A DNA stretch of 64,000 nucleotides from Climacteris rufus (lineage: Eukaryota; Chordata; Aves; Passeriformes; Climacteridae): contig VZRZ01002085.1 in assembly GCA_013398175.1 (NCBI GenBank), positions 547,082 through 611,081 on the forward strand, read 5' to 3'. Under the pieces are notes generated by a model that saw only the letters and a program-made list of their open reading frames with translations, ran no database searches and was not told the DNA's origin. Position numbers and translations under genes: made by a program. Below, one piece after another: positions 8,684 through 22,930 of this stretch (position 1 is the stretch's first letter; each line of letters opens with the position of its first letter).

Positions 8684-11600
8684 TCTTTAGACAGGGTTTT
8701 AGATAAATAAATGTATTTGTATGCCATGATCACATGGGCTCCATACCAGTCCAATATCTCAAAAATATGTACACTCTGTAGCAGTTTTTCTTTCTTTCTC
8801 CATTAGGAGTCAGAATTTCACATTTTCCTTAACATTTGGTTTGAGTTTGGTGCAATTTGAAACAACACCTGAAATCCCGTGCTCTGCAGTGCAAATCACT
8901 TGTAATACCTGATAACACTCTTTGTACATTGATATTTTTGCAACTTTCTCATTTGTAATCCATGGATGAGCAAATTTGTCATCAACTAATCTGTTGTATA
9001 AACCTAATACCTTGCATGGGTGAAACAGGATGTGAGTCAAAGCAGACAGTGATTCTCTGAGTGCAGTTCATTAGAATTATCATGCCTTTAGCAGCTTTGC
9101 CAACTCTTGCAGAAATATTTGATGTTCCATTTTAGAACTTGAGCAACTTCTGGTTATTTATCAAATGAGATTCTGGGGATGGGGGGAAGGGAAAAAAAAG
9201 AGTGGAAAATTTTTTAGCTCAGAGCTTGAGTGCTTCCTGAAAATCCCACTGATTCCTAAAGGTTGAATAGGATTTTCAAGGACTCTCCTCCTGAAAACAA
9301 TAATTTCTTTAAGAACAATGCAGTGTTTCTGAAAATATAATTAAAACCCAGCAGAATCTGTAGAATCTTATATTTTCTACAGGGAGACTTTTCCAATTAA
9401 TATCTTAGTGTTAGTCCAGCTCCAGTTGTTAGATCATTTTCTCATGTCAAATAATATTTATTTTAGAGATGGGCTGCCCCTCTTCTATGTGTGAATCATT
9501 TTTCATTGATTCCAACATTTCCACTTCAAAATCTAGAATCCTGAATGCTTTGTCCTTAATTCTCATATGGGTGAGTTCCTTAGTTTTGTTTTTCATGGTA
9601 TATACACAAAAAAAAACCCCTTATTTAAAGAGCTCCAACCTTGTTCAATAACAATGTGTATTATAATAAATCTACATCTGCAATTTCCCTTAAGTGCAGC
9701 TGTCCTTGGTTATAGCCAAATACCTCTGAGTCCAGGAGAGAAGAAAAAAGAGCTTTGGACTAAATGAATATGAAATAGGATTGTTTTAACTCCTGTCCTT
9801 TCTCTCTATTACACCTACCTATCATATACTGTGCTCTCATTTTTCTTTCAAGTACAAAATCTCATTTTCATTTTATAATTTTCAGGAAGATCTCTCTCCC
9901 TTGCAGAACAGCACAACCTTTTTGGGATACAATCATGTTTTCTGTGATTTTTGCCCATCTAGAAGAAAAGAGAAATGCAAATGAGAAATGGCTTATGTTT
10001 AAGGATGACATCTAAGAAGAGTGGTGAATTCCCCTTATGAAAAATGGATGCTTTTATGGAAGGTAGAGAAGGAATGAAAGGGAAAAATGGATGAGATTAT
10101 CTGGGAAATGCTATACCAGAGATCAAGCAGGAAGATTAATTTTCTCCCTTCTCCTTCCCCTCTGACTTGCACCTATGAATCCCAATGTTAGAATCACCCT
10201 CTACATCACCTTCATCATGTGTTCACTGCTCTGGGAACATTTGCAGCGGCAGCAGGCTTTGTTTCACTGCTCTTCTGCAGAATTCACATGCAAATGTGTC
10301 ACTTGTGCTGTCTGTTGCATCTGAGGTCAGTGGAATGTCAGAAATAACCAGTTTGTTGTGTATTTGTGGAATTCTTCATCATCCTGTGGAAAGCTGTGGG
10401 ATTTTTTGCCTGATGGTTCATAAGTCATGTTGAAATCAGGCTTTGGAATAGGAGCAGAGTTTGCTGAGGACTTATCTGAAAGTTGCAGAGATGGCATGAA
10501 AGAAAACAGCCCTAGACCTTCACTTTCATTGCACCAGTGCTGTGTTTCATCGAGGGCACTCTGTGACCTTTTCTTTTGGCAGCACTGGAAAGTTTCCCCA
10601 GAGAGCAGCATCTGAAAAGATCCAGCATTTTATGCCATGTGCATAACACTGGAGTGTTCTTGTCTGGGGGCTGGTACAATTAATTAAGCTAAAGGAAATT
10701 TGGTTTGGATGTGTGGTTCATTGGTTTTCACAGCTGAAATGAAGGATAAAATCAGCTTCTTTATGATTTGTTAGGGGGAAAAAAATCCTTCTTTTTCTTT
10801 TTGTTAAATTAAACTTCCACACCAGCTGAATTAAGCAGTGGGTTGCTTCCATGTGCTCCTTTATCCCCACTCTTTCATGCTTGTATACCAAAGAAAGCTC
10901 TTTAGAGATGGGAAAAAAATGAGATAAATATCACAGTTATTTCCCAATAACAATTCCCTTTTCCCCATGTGACTGCTTTTCTTCAGAAGGCATCTGCTCA
11001 CCAAAAATAAACATGAGGATATTAAATATATTTTTTCCTGTAAGTCATATGAGACCTGATCATCTACTAAAATTGAAACTTGTCTGGGAGATATTCAAGC
11101 AAAATTGGAAGGCTTACCAGCAGTGCAGAAAACAAGCAAAAAAAAAGACATTTCTTTTTCCTGAGTTCAGGAATTATTTGACTAGATATACCTGCCTTAA
11201 TTCTTACATTCATAGAAAATGCACTGGTTTATCTCCCAGGCTCTCTATTTGTCTCCTGGTCTTCAAATTTGTGTGGGTTTTTTTTGAAGTGATAGAGGCA
11301 ATTTGGGGTCTAGGTGGTCTGAAAAACACCTTGAAAAAGTCTTTGTTTTCCATCTGCTAAGGTAATTGTAGCCTCTACCAATTTGTGAACTAAGTTTATG
11401 AGAAAGGTAATCGTAAAATGTAGAAAGTAATTTTATTGGTTATAAATAATACTATTTTAAAATAAATAATAATAACAAATTTGGTTTTGTCACAAACCAA
11501 ATAGTTTCATGCTTCATATTTAAATTTCATGTCTGCAAAAAAAATTGCTACAATTATGGTATTTAATTATTCAAATCAGACATGTTACTCCTGCACCTTC

Positions 11601-11844
11601 AAAAGATATGAAAAATTGGTGTGTTACCTAATGAAATATGCATTTTTGAGCTTTGCTTATGTTGCAAGAGATGCAAATTCTGTTAAAATGTTCAGTGTTT
11701 CTTTACTTTTCAGTGTTTGGGGTTTGCAGCTGATGGAATAGGACACTTTGCTGTCCCTAAGTCACCTCCAGGGGCCAGTGCAAAAGGTCTTTGACATGTA
11801 AGAAAGACCAAAGTATGCATTTTATCTGGTCTTTTCAACCTTCA
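8684..11844. other. AT-rich non-coding sequence
   Basis: No supported gene. Open frames of up to 115 codons (such as 11013-11360) are AT-rich and lack domain features. A G/A-rich patch occurs at about 9177-9203. Confidence 0.5.
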
Positions 11845-11875
11845 TAGAATCACAGAATTCATCCTCAAACAAGGT
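11845..11875 (-). mobile_element. Possible CR1 3'-end relic
   Basis: CATAGAATCACAGAATTCAT is the reverse complement of a CR1 terminal double octamer. Only about 25-30 bases match before the sequence diverges, so this is either a very short truncated insertion or chance. Confidence 0.45.
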
Positions 11876-14800
11876 TGTACAGGCCAGGGTGACAGATCCT
11901 ACAGTGCTTGAATAAATCAATTGTGCAACTTAAAAACATAAACCAAGAAATGCATTTCTACAGCACAGTCTACATAAAGAGCTCACAGTTTTTCCATCAA
12001 ATGACATCCACTAATTTTAGATGCTGTATTTAGTGGACTACACATGCTGCCACCACTCTGACAATTAACACCAATTAACAGCAGCAAATTCAATTCAGAA
12101 TCAGCATCATAACCAGCAGGTTGGCAATCCAGACAGATCTTTCTATCTAGCAAAAACATATTAAGATTTAATGTCTGGAAACTGCATCTAGGAAAATTCA
12201 GACCTATAATTAAGTCTGAACATTTATTACAATTGTTTCAATTAACCATGGGAACATCTTAGTAAGGACTGTGTGAAATTCACTGTCACTTGAAGTCTTT
12301 AATTGAATCTTGTGGCTCCAAGTAAATCACATGCTGTGGGCTTGTTGAAGGGAGACATAGAATAAAGGACTATAGTTTGTGTTATTTAAATAACAGATGG
12401 GATAATTGGGTTTTATACTCTGAGAAACGCGACAGCAAAAAAAAATTAAAATATAATTGAATTAGTCGATCGAATAAATCAATACTGAAAACTTGCCAAG
12501 ATGACAGATCGCCTCCTCTTTAGTCTGAGAGCAAAATAAACCCCATACTGTGTTAAACACATATTCAGGGCAGCAGAGAGCATGAAAATGAGCACATATC
12601 TCCATGTCTTTAATGTGTGTGCTAGTCCACAAACCCCTAATTACTCACTGTGTCAGAAGTCTGTTAAAAGTAACGGGAACTGCCATTTATCTCATCTTAT
12701 ACCACCAAAAAACACAAAAAGCCCCAAATGATACTGAGATTGCTGAAATTTCTCTCAGTTCTAAAATAGCAGAGCAGTTGGTATAGACAGGACTATCATG
12801 ACTCACTGTAAATACCTGTGACCCAGCAGCTCCTGAAAACATGAGCACTGATTAATTTCTGCTGTCGTTCATTAGCATCCTGTGTCACCAGTCATCCATG
12901 ACATGAAGGTTTGTGGCCCTGTCAACCTCTTCTCACCTTTACTGATCATTTTTTCATGAGTTCAATCAGAAAGTAACTCAGGCAATCCTTTTAATTGTAT
13001 TTTTTCATTTGACCCTGTCATAATTCAACGTTCTTCCTGCTGTATAATTTTCCTGACCATGGACAGACCACAGAACATTAGCTTCATGGTGTGACCATTT
13101 AAAAATAGATATTATCAATGATTGGTATCAGTGAAGTGGTGACACAGTGAAGAGTTTAATTCAAATAGATCTTCCCTTGGTTGCTATCAGAGGACTTTAT
13201 TCCAGTGTCATTGACCCTTAGTGCATCTGGGTTGGACTATTCCATCTGGTCTTTGTGGAATGCAAGCTACACACATTAGGTCATTAAACTGCTACAATAA
13301 TTATTTATCTTTTTTTTCTTTTTTCCAAAAGCAGTAGATTTCCTGAAAGAAGGTAAACAGGGAATGGTAGTGATAAGAAAATGAGGTGTGTTCCACAGCT
13401 GATCTCATCTCAGAAAGTGATTCATTATCAAATCCACTGAAGAACACTTCATTTCATGCCAAGTACCTGCAAACAAGGGCACTGTGCAAAGAGCCCTTCT
13501 AAATTAATAAAAGTATATTAATAAAAATGTTTTTAATAGATCCTTTGAAATGTCATTTACCATCAATAGCACTTGGAAAAGAGGAAGAGAGGCTCTAGTA
13601 GAAGCCCACTCTGAAAGGCACTGAGCAGAAGAACACTTGTGATCCTCAGGTCTCTGAGATGCTTCATAACACACTCAGGAACCTTTGGGGGGGGTGAAAA
13701 AAAAGTCTGGAGGTTTTGTGGTGCTGGCATAAAATCCCATCTCTTCTGCAGGTTGCATTTCCAGCATTCCCAGGTGACAGACTGTGAGCACGTGGCCTTT
13801 GCAGAGGGAGCCTCAGATATGGAGAAAATGGTGTTGCCAGACAAATATTTCACTCTTTCTGCCAATCAAGGCAAAATGGGTCTCGTGGAGACTTGAGAAC
13901 GTCCCCCCAGAGAATTACAAGAGCTGACTTGAGGAAAGAAGCCCTCCCAGGTGGATGGAGGACCAAATAGCACCAGAATGCATCTTTACCTTGAAATAAG
14001 TGGGGTTTCACATGGCTGCAGACACAGTATATTATTGTCACATCAATAAAAACAATCTGTGTTGTGATGGTACCTCACATAGGTGCCAGAGCTGTAGGAG
14101 CCTTCACACAGACAATATTCAAGTCCTACAGCCTTTGATGTGTCCCCAAGGGCTTTCTTTCATCCAGTAAATTGCTTTGACTCTCACAGGAAGAAAGGTA
14201 GAATAAAAATTAAAAGTTAAAAGAAGTGACAGCTCATTCATTGCTACCTGGCCTGTAGAATTAATAAGATGTAAGGCTGGTTTGATAAGAATTAACGTTT
14301 TAAGGAAAAAGTATTTTAATGAAATGAGAGCATTTGCTTTGGAGATATGAGGTTAAAAGCTGTTAAATACAGACAGGTGTAGATGGGCTATCCTGACCAG
14401 GTTCCTGAGGTTTTTTTTGACTGAGTAGTGCCTGGTCTGTTGAAAATGTAACAACAGAAGATATGACAGAGACACAAACAGTGGAGAAGAACAAACTGTA
14501 TTTTCATGTAGTGCTCATTTGCTTGGCAAAATATGTGGTCAAGTTCTGAGGATTTAACATCACAGCTTTGGCTTTGGCACGGTCCTTTATTTTAAATAAA
14601 TGTCACACAGAGATGTGCAGAGCAAGAAAAAAGCCATATTCAGAGGGTGGTTGCAAAGAATTCAGTAGCTGTCTCCCACCCATCCCTGTCATCCCTGCAC
14701 GTCCATATATTGCTAGAAATATCCATCCCTTCTCCAGACTCAGCTCAGTCCCTTCAGTCATCTTCAACTACCCCCAGCCCAACCAAAGACCAGGTGTATT

Positions 14801-15059
14801 GGTGGCAAGGAGACACCAACCCATGGCGCAACAAGCCTGAGGGGAAAAAGTGACTCCTGTGCAAGATCATCAGAAGACTTTTTTTTGATGCTTCAGAGCC
14901 ATTCCTAGAGCAGCATAAAGGCTGGTGTGACAGCAGTGAAAGATTTTTACTAGAGTTCTTCCACACATCACATTTTGGTTTGTCCCAAAATGAGAACATT
15001 AGGTGGGTACTGCAAGAGGAGCAGACTAGATGCTCACATCGTGAATTTATTCCAGAGGT
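11876..15059. other. AT-rich non-coding sequence with a few conserved-looking blocks
   Basis: No gene is supported. Around 12370-12530 the sequence is dense in homeodomain-type TAAT/ATTA cores and contains two rare CpGs in TCGATCGA. That composition is often seen in conserved vertebrate non-coding elements, but conservation cannot be judged from one sequence. A G8 run lies at about 13687-13694. Confidence 0.4.
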
Positions 15060-15480
15060 GGGGGAGCTGAGATATTCACAATAGACTCTGGTGCACATCG
15101 ACCTGTAAAGGGTATAAAATGGTGCTGGAGACTGGGCCAACTGGGCAAACTGGTCTCTCCAGGTTTCAGGCAGCTTCTGGGTGAATCACCCCATGGTAGG
15201 GACACCCTGGTAGAGTATGCTCAGCCTGAAGATGAGGAACACTGACTAGTAAAAACACTGAGTGAATAAAATGCACTAATATCTGGTCAAATACAGATAA
15301 AATCCTTAAGTAGCTCCAGAGGTGCTTTGTTGCTTTATAATTGTGAATAACTGTGAAATCTGCAGGGTCAAACACTGTAAACTTGTCCTGTAAACATCTG
15401 CTCATCCTGGAGCCTGGACTGATCCTGGGGGTTGCTCAGGCCCCCATGCCATGACCATGCCTTGTAGGATGTTTGCCACC
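15060..15480 (+). mobile_element. Doubtful LTR-like relic
   Basis: A TATA-like GGGTATAAAATGG at about 15109 is followed by GGTAGGGACACCCTGGTAGA and an AATAAA at about 15267. This arrangement resembles a decayed LTR with promoter and poly(A) signal. No TG...CA ends or target-site duplication could be matched. It may instead be unrelated unique sequence. Confidence 0.22.
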
Positions 15481-15519
15481 AGATCTGGGCTTACATGGGA
15501 GGTCTTTGGCTCAACTAAT

Positions 15520-15582
15520 TAGGTCGACTCGATGGACTCTGTGATTTTAGAGGTCTTTTCCAGCCTTAATGATTCTGTGATC
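15520..15582 (+). mobile_element. CR1 LINE 3' terminus (short)
   Basis: ACTCGATGGACTCTGTGATT, then TTAGAGGTCTTTTCCAGCCT and TAATGATTCTGTGAT match the 3' end of the CR1 group that finishes in AGAGGTCTTTTCCAACCTTAA. Only about 60 bases remain. Confidence 0.8.
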
Positions 15583-17602
15583 TGAGAAAGGTTGAGCCTC
15601 AGCATTGTTTGCTGAAGGGAACAAGAGAGTCTCAGTCACGATGCCAATGGTGACTGGTGTGTCACACACACACCTGCATCTTTTGGGCCAGGTTGCAAAG
15701 TGTGGAGATTCAATGTGCACAGGCTGGAATTCAGGTTTTTCACAGTTGGAAGAAAGAGTCAGGCACAATTTTACACCTGGCAGCACCACCACTCACTAAT
15801 TCAGCATCGACTGTGCTGTAAACAATGCTGTGATTCCCAACAGGAGCTTTTCAGACTTCTTGTGGATTACACTGATTTTTCAACCAATTAATCTGATCAG
15901 TTCGTTGCTGAAACGTGATCAGAGTGAAGATGCCTGGTTGTAAGATAAATACAAAGGAAAAATAAGTGACAGAATTGTAGATGGGTTTTACACAAAGTCA
16001 CACCAGTTATCAGCCTTCACTCAGTGGTGGCAGGACCAGTTTTGCTGTTCCTGATCCTTCAACTTTATGCTTTAAAGCATCCAAAATTTTAGCCCAGTGT
16101 GCATAGGAGTTTGCCAGCTTTATCATCCTTGTATTCACTGCAGACAGCTGCTTCCTCCTCATGGTGTTCTTCCAGCCAGGCATTTCAGCTGGAGCAGGAT
16201 GAGTTTGACCACCCTTAACTGCAGCAAATCTTGGGAAAAAATGTGTGTTGGAATGGGCTGGTGAAGATTAGGGAGCTATTTAAAGCTCACTGCTTGAGGC
16301 AGGCACCTGTGGGCAGCAAGGGCTGCTAGAAAGGGCCTGAGACCACTGTCTGAGGACTCCATGAAGGAAGAAAAACAAATCTCTCAGTATGGGGACTGCC
16401 CTGGTCCCTTCTGGGTGAGAAGTCAGAAGAATCTCTCCTTTAAAACAAAAAGCAAGGGTCTGCCTGTGGTATGTGCTGGATGAAAAGCTACTTTTTCCAG
16501 AGGGATTCCTCTGTGTGAGCTGAAACCAGTCACATCCCTTGGAATCACAGTCCCCAGGCAGGCCAAAAGAATTACAGTAATTTCAGGTTTATTTTGAGAA
16601 AAGAAAATTAAGCAAAGGTGGAGGCAGCACCTGGGAATATTAACTCTTACCTTTAGAGGTCGCTTGATCACTGAAATTAAAATAACTGCCTAAATTAACT
16701 TTTGGCCTCGCAGAGGATGTAATTTAGATAGATTTAAGTGAGAGGAGATGGGATGACCTTACTTTTAACTGCAAGCCACTGCTGAAATGTGACAGCTTGG
16801 AAGTGCAGCACCCATGCTGGACAGTTTATACAGCTGTGTGCCTTTGATGGGAGACTCTGGATGCTCCAGAACACGGCCAGGAGGTGGGAAATATTCTGAA
16901 GGTCAGCAATGTTTACTCTATTAGATAAAAAAGGAGCGTTAGTCCTGGCAATAAAGCAATCATATTTTCACAAGTACATGGGATAAATTAGATTAATTTT
17001 GAAAAGAATTTATTTTTTTAAATAAAGGATCAGAAAACTATTTATAAAGTATCTAGAAACTGCTGGTTTTTCATTTTTGATACTCTTAAAGTTAGAATCA
17101 TTGTATGTGGTCTCCAGAGATGAGAGTCCAACTTACTCCATAAAGGTAGGATCAGGTATAATTTTTTTTTATCTTATCAGGTATTTTGTCCAACCTGTTT
17201 CCAAAGCACTCCATTAATAGGGTTTCAGCAATGTCCCAGACAATTAATTTCAACACTTGACTACCCCTGCTTTTAGAAAGTTCATCTTCTATTTATTTTG
17301 TTTGTTTTTGGTTTTGTTGCAGTTTATGGGTCTCACTCCTTTTTCTGCATACCACTAACACGGGACCAGATTTCTTCCTTGTTTTTGCTGGAACATTTTC
17401 CATATATGGCAATATATGGAATATATTTCCACACCCAGCATGCTCTGTGGTGAGTGAAACAGGGTTGTCAGCTGTGGATCCTTCCTCTGTGACATATTGT
17501 AGACAACTCCTGACATTGCCGGAGTAGTAAGAATAATTTTGTTGTGCAGCACTAGGTGGAATTTGCAAGGAATATGCTCCCTGGAGTGGGTTTTTTAAAT
17601 TG

Positions 17603-17625
17603 TTTTTTTTTTTTTTTTTTTTTTT
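17603..17625. repeat. Poly(T) tract of about 23
   Basis: An unbroken T run followed by ATTGAGTGAG. Read on the minus strand this is AATAAA running directly into poly(A), as at the end of a retroposed transcript. No parent gene or SINE body was recognised. Confidence 0.8.
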
Positions 17626-20600
17626 ATTGAGTGAGACCTTTGTGAGTGTGTTTGATTGTACAGCTGGATAAAAGTAATATAATGAGACAACAAAATCACA
17701 CCCCAATACCCACTGAGGTGCAAGAATGAAAGAAAATTAGGGAGAGATAACAATGATCAGCTCATAGGCAGCATCTTTATCCTCGTGTGCCCCGTCAGGA
17801 GCCAGGTCCAAACACCATTCACTACTTTGGGATCAAGGTCAAGAGTAGCTGAGCTGCTGAACCTACAGACTGAAACAAGCTGTGATGTCCTGAGTAAATT
17901 TTGTTTCTCTAAGGCTGGGAAAGTTTGTGGTATGGCAGGAATTGCTGCTGTGCTCATTAGATGGCAGCCTTCCTTTAGGTTAGGGAGGGAAGGTTTTGAA
18001 TTCACTACAGTTCCTCCAACAAGAGTAAAAATAATAAAAATAGATTCTTCCCACCTGTTGTCACAGGTAAGTTTTCATATTAGTTGCTATGTCGACCCAC
18101 CACCCACACTAAATTCACCTCACCCACCCAAACTTTCCCTGCCACAGCAATCCAAACCCATTCCCGCTTCCAGCCCATGCATGACTCACAGAGATGCTGT
18201 GCAGTGCAAGGTGAGCACATTCCTCCCTCTGCAGACACCCCCACATCAGCCTTGGCTGGAGGGATTCACACAGAGAGACCAAATCAATGCAAAGTGATAT
18301 TGTGTAATTTGGCAGGATAATATCCTATGGCTGACAAAGGATTCAGGAATGGGAGAGAGTCTGGATTGTAATGCAACAGTGTCATGTTCATGGAGCATAA
18401 AAATCGTCCTAGTGATCTTGGCTTGATGTTTTTCCATTACTCATCAAACTCAGGTTTTCAGATAATTTTTTTTTTTTTACTTTACACTAAATAAGTGCCT
18501 TTAGGGTGCCCATACTGATGGATTTGTATTTTTTCATTCTTTTTAAACAATAAGAAAAAATCCCTTTCCATCAGCTGAAGATTTAAGCTGTACAGGACGT
18601 TCTTTTAATTGATTTTGGCATTCATCATGCATTTAATTGACTACTTAGCCAGGTCATGATTTTAATGCCAAATTGGGGTTTTTTTTAGGGGGTGTTCCTT
18701 CTATTTTCTAGCTTTGAAAGGCAAATTGTTAGCCTGCAAATCAGCTTTATTATTCTTCTAGATTTGAGTGAATAGAACTTGGTTAATAAAACTAAATGTG
18801 AAATAAAACAAGCCCCACGCTCTATGAAGCAATAATACTTTGCTCAAGACACATAGAAATTGTATAATAAATTGCTATGGAACTGATTAGGATGGGAGCA
18901 AATTACACCTAAAATACACCTCCAACTTCATGGCACTCAGAAATGAAGCAGAATTAATTGTATCTGAGGTGAGGAGTCCATGCTTATTAGAAACCCAAGT
19001 GGTGTGTTTGCTAAATTTATCAGTGCACCTGATAGGACGTTAGAAGCAATAAAGCAGCTGACATTTACTGGTTGAAAATGTAATAAAATACAGTGTTTCA
19101 CTACCTGCAGTTTAGCAATTCTCAAATTGATGCTCCTGCCATGGCAAATTACTCGGAATCATTTAATTTCTCCAAACACCTGCTCTGCAGTTTATTTGCA
19201 GACATTTTGCCACGTGGAAGTGGAGCTCTCATCCATCCCTGTTCCCAGTGGTGCTGGTGTGAACCTTCCAGCTCACCAGGATGAAAGGAAAAGGGAAGCT
19301 GGCTGACCCACCCACGCCTTTTCTGCTATTGCTGCTTTTATTATGTTTGTACTTAAAGACTTAGAGGTCCCTGTTGAGCTTGGCATTGCACTGAGAGGAG
19401 CACACGGGGCTTTACAATTTAAGTAGCAATGTTCCATTTGGGATGGAAGGAGAGTTATAACACATAGAGTGCACCAGCAGCTGATTTTTCCTGCCTGACA
19501 TTTTTCAGTGAAGGATTTTTTGACTGTGTGGACAAGAAGACAGTGAGAAATAACAGGAGGTTAAAAGACCGGATAGACTAAAAGGGAAGGAGGGAAGTAC
19601 AAAGACAAGGGAGGATTGTGGAATCAGGGGAAGAAATGGGGAAAAAGCAGAAAAATTAAATTACACACTATAGACAACTCCCTGGATCCAGATGGATTCC
19701 AACTAATTAGTCATTTCTCCAAGAGACCTTCTTTAGGGATCCTGCTGCCTTGCATTTACAATAGTTCATAGAAGGAGATGGAAGCCAAGGACATGAATTT
19801 TCCTTTAGAATTGCTTCTCTGCCTCCAGTGATGATGGACCAGTTCCAGACGCAGCCAGATACAGGTGCCTCAGATGGATGTCTAAAGTTAAATGGGATTG
19901 ATCCAAGTCCTGATGTTTCCAAAGGGTGCATGATTTGCCTGGAGATCTCCCCAACATCACCACAAACCCACTGAGTTATTGGGAAGAGGGTTGACCTAAG
20001 CCAAACACTTTTAGAACATTACTTCTCCTCTGAGTCTTTGCTTTTCCTGCTGCTACTTCTGCCACATGGAGAATTTGGAAGTTTCTCTAGTCTCACTTAA
20101 TCCCGCAATGGCACATGGTGGAGTCTAGAGGAGATGGGAGAGTATCCTGGTATATCCTGGCTTTCCTCCAGCATCAGCTGCAATTCCAATGGAGTCAGTT
20201 CCCAGAGAAACAAAAGGGAAAGCTCCCCATAAATGCCATTTGTCACAAATCCTTAATATCATACTTGCCTTTTAGCCTTACCCATCAACATCCAGAGGGC
20301 ATAAAAAAAAAAAAAAACAAAAATCCTTCTGAATAAATGAGATTTGACAGAACAATGGCTTTAAAACTGGCTGGAAAAAATGCTTATAAAAATAGACCAA
20401 ATTGATCTACCGCCTTCGAAAAAAAGCCCAATCTTAAGAAGAAAGGAAAAAATTCTATTATTCCCCTTCCTGCTTCTCATAATTGTTTTTGAAGTCTGGG
20501 TTTCACCAAGGAAGCCTTTACAGTCAATTCTTTTAAAAGGTTTAAAGAGTTCCTCTATTTTTTTTTCTTCTTTTTTTTTGCCTAGATGTGGCAGCATGGT

Positions 20601-21075
20601 ACACATCACCTTTCCTGTCTGTATGGAAATAATGGATATAAATCCCAGTTCCAAGATCAGGAAAATATCATGAGTAAGAACCTGAAATTAAGTATATTCC
20701 TACTCCTGCTGAACAGATCATCATAGTTGCTTTCATTTACTTAGGTGTTAATTTTTTAATCTCTTTTGAATGTCTCACTGGCTAAAAAAAATCAAATGGT
20801 TTGGGATACATTTAAAAACCCCTCGATTAACAATTATTTCTCTGTGAATCCTTGTAAGCTCAAAGTAGATGTAGGCAATACTCCAAGACATAAATGGCCT
20901 CAACAGGATCTATGGATTCATCCATCTGTTTATTTTTCACACCCAAATATTTTATTCAATGTTCACTCAAGTCTGTAGAAAGATGGTTGTTGATTATAAT
21001 GGGCTCTGAATAAGATTTGGAGTTTCAAGCTACTGCTAAATGCATCTGCCATCTCCCAAAAGAGACAAATGATGG

Positions 21076-21105
21076 TGAGAGAAGAGAGAAGAGAGAGAAG
21101 AGAGG
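21076..21105. repeat. GA-rich (GAGAGAA)n simple repeat
   Basis: A purine-only run of GAGAA and GAGAGA units is seen directly. Confidence 0.8.
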
Positions 21106-22688
21106 TTTCTCATTCCTCATTCAGCTCACTGGGATACACAAATGAAAAGCTTTTGGAGGATACACACTGGCATGCACTGGTAGATTGTTCCTAGAATCTG
21201 ATAATTGTGTCCCAGCTAATTAGTTGCTCAGAAAAGGAACTAATCACCACTTGGCACCAAAGATCCTTCATGCCTGACTTCAGTCTCGTGAGTAACACAG
21301 CTTGGCCGAGCTCTCCAGCTCAGAGGTAGTGACTTTCCTTGGGGATATTCCCAACCTGAAGCCTTGGGGAAACACTGCAAACTGGTTTGTGAGCTGGACC
21401 AGGACACTCACTCATTTTGTCTGGTGGCTTTGGGAATGGTTAATCCCTCTGTTTCATACACAACTGCATGAGAGAACTTCAGCTTAGACCTTTGCATGAG
21501 GAAATGTAAAGCCTTGCTCCTGAGAAAGCCTTTTTCCAGGCACAGGATATGGATGTTGCTTTAAATCCCAAATCATTCAGGAGTTTTTTTTTGTATAAAT
21601 CTATTAATTTGTTACCTGACTCATTCAGCCAAATGAAATCCTCTGTAGTTTAAGCTACACTTTTCTCTATATTTGTTTGCATTACTTGACAGTCTGTATA
21701 ACGAGCCCCCTAATATTTCACAATGTAATTACTGCATTAATCACCAGGTGAATAAATTAATCATCAAATGATTGCATGACAAGGGAGACTTCCAGACAAC
21801 ACAGAGCTAGATTTATCTGTTCTGGGCTGTTACAAGTTCTCATACATTGGGTTACGATTTCTAAGTCTTCAGGATCATTTTTAAGGTATCCCTGATCCTT
21901 TTCTCCTTTCCCTTTTCCCAATTCTTTTCCCCAGAATACACTGGTACACACTTTGCACTCTCCCTAGTGGCTTTTGCTTGTGTCCCAGAAAAATGGCAGA
22001 ACTCAGAATAAATCCTGGTTTTAAAGGTTTCTCATTAGAAATGTCAATGTCTCCCCTTGCAATGCATTTATGTGGCATATGAAGTCCTGGGTGCATTAGG
22101 TGGGACTGAAACAAGACTAAATTTTTTACAAGGGTCAACAACTGCTGAAACTGTGAAAACCATGTGTAGAACGTAGAAATTTGACATGAGATTTCTGGCA
22201 TTTGTGTGTGTTTGTCTGTATTTTTCCTTTCTTTTCAATTATCTACATTTTCCCAGGCGATTATTTAAGATTATGTCCCCAGGCATAGAAATAAAGGGAC
22301 CGTGGAAGGAATTTGCTGCAGAATAGATCTATTTCTTTGATATAAGCCTTGACAGTTGCATAGTCTGACTAAACACCCAAATTGCTTGATCATCCAGAGA
22401 GAGTAGGTGGGAACTGATGGATTCAAAGCACACACAAATTCTGATTTTAGATTAAATCAGTCAGTCCTTTATGATCCTGACAGGACTTAAAAATGCAAAT
22501 ACTGAACCAAGCAGAGAGCAGCTTCACAATGCTGAAGACCTCAACCATTTTGGGTATTATCAGTAAAGGTAAGAGTTCAAACATGCAAATATAATGGAAA
22601 TATAATCATGTTAAACAAAATAATTTTAAAAGCTTTATTTATTGGTAAAACTGTTTAATCTTTAAAAAGCTTGAATCTAGACACATTT

Positions 22689-22699
22689 GGGGGGGGGGG
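22689..22699. repeat. G11 homopolymer
   Basis: Eleven consecutive G residues between ACACATTT and ACTTCTG. This is unusual in otherwise AT-rich DNA and prone to slippage or sequencing error. Confidence 0.85.
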
Positions 22700-22865
22700 A
22701 CTTCTGTGATTTCAAAAAAGAATAAATAATGGACTTGTCCAAATCAAAATGACTAATAGATAATTTTTATATCCTTTTTTTGATAGTTGGGTCTAACTGG
22801 TCAGCATCTTCACACTGTAACATCTTCACTGCAAAACCACCAAAGTCTGGTCTCACTGTGTCCTT

Positions 22866-22930
22866 GCAGACATTATATAAATTATATATTGTATATATAC
22901 TATATAAATTATATACATTAAAAATATTAA
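22866..22930. repeat. AT-rich quasi-palindromic repeat
   Basis: Two copies of TATATAAATTATATA separated by TTGTATATATAC, followed by more AT. Open frames across it are artefacts of the repeat. Confidence 0.75.

Noticed and set aside
17785..18297. 170-codon + strand open frame
   Set aside because: Proline-rich low-complexity C-terminal part, no domain, and no promoter or splice features. Probably chance in a locally C-rich stretch.
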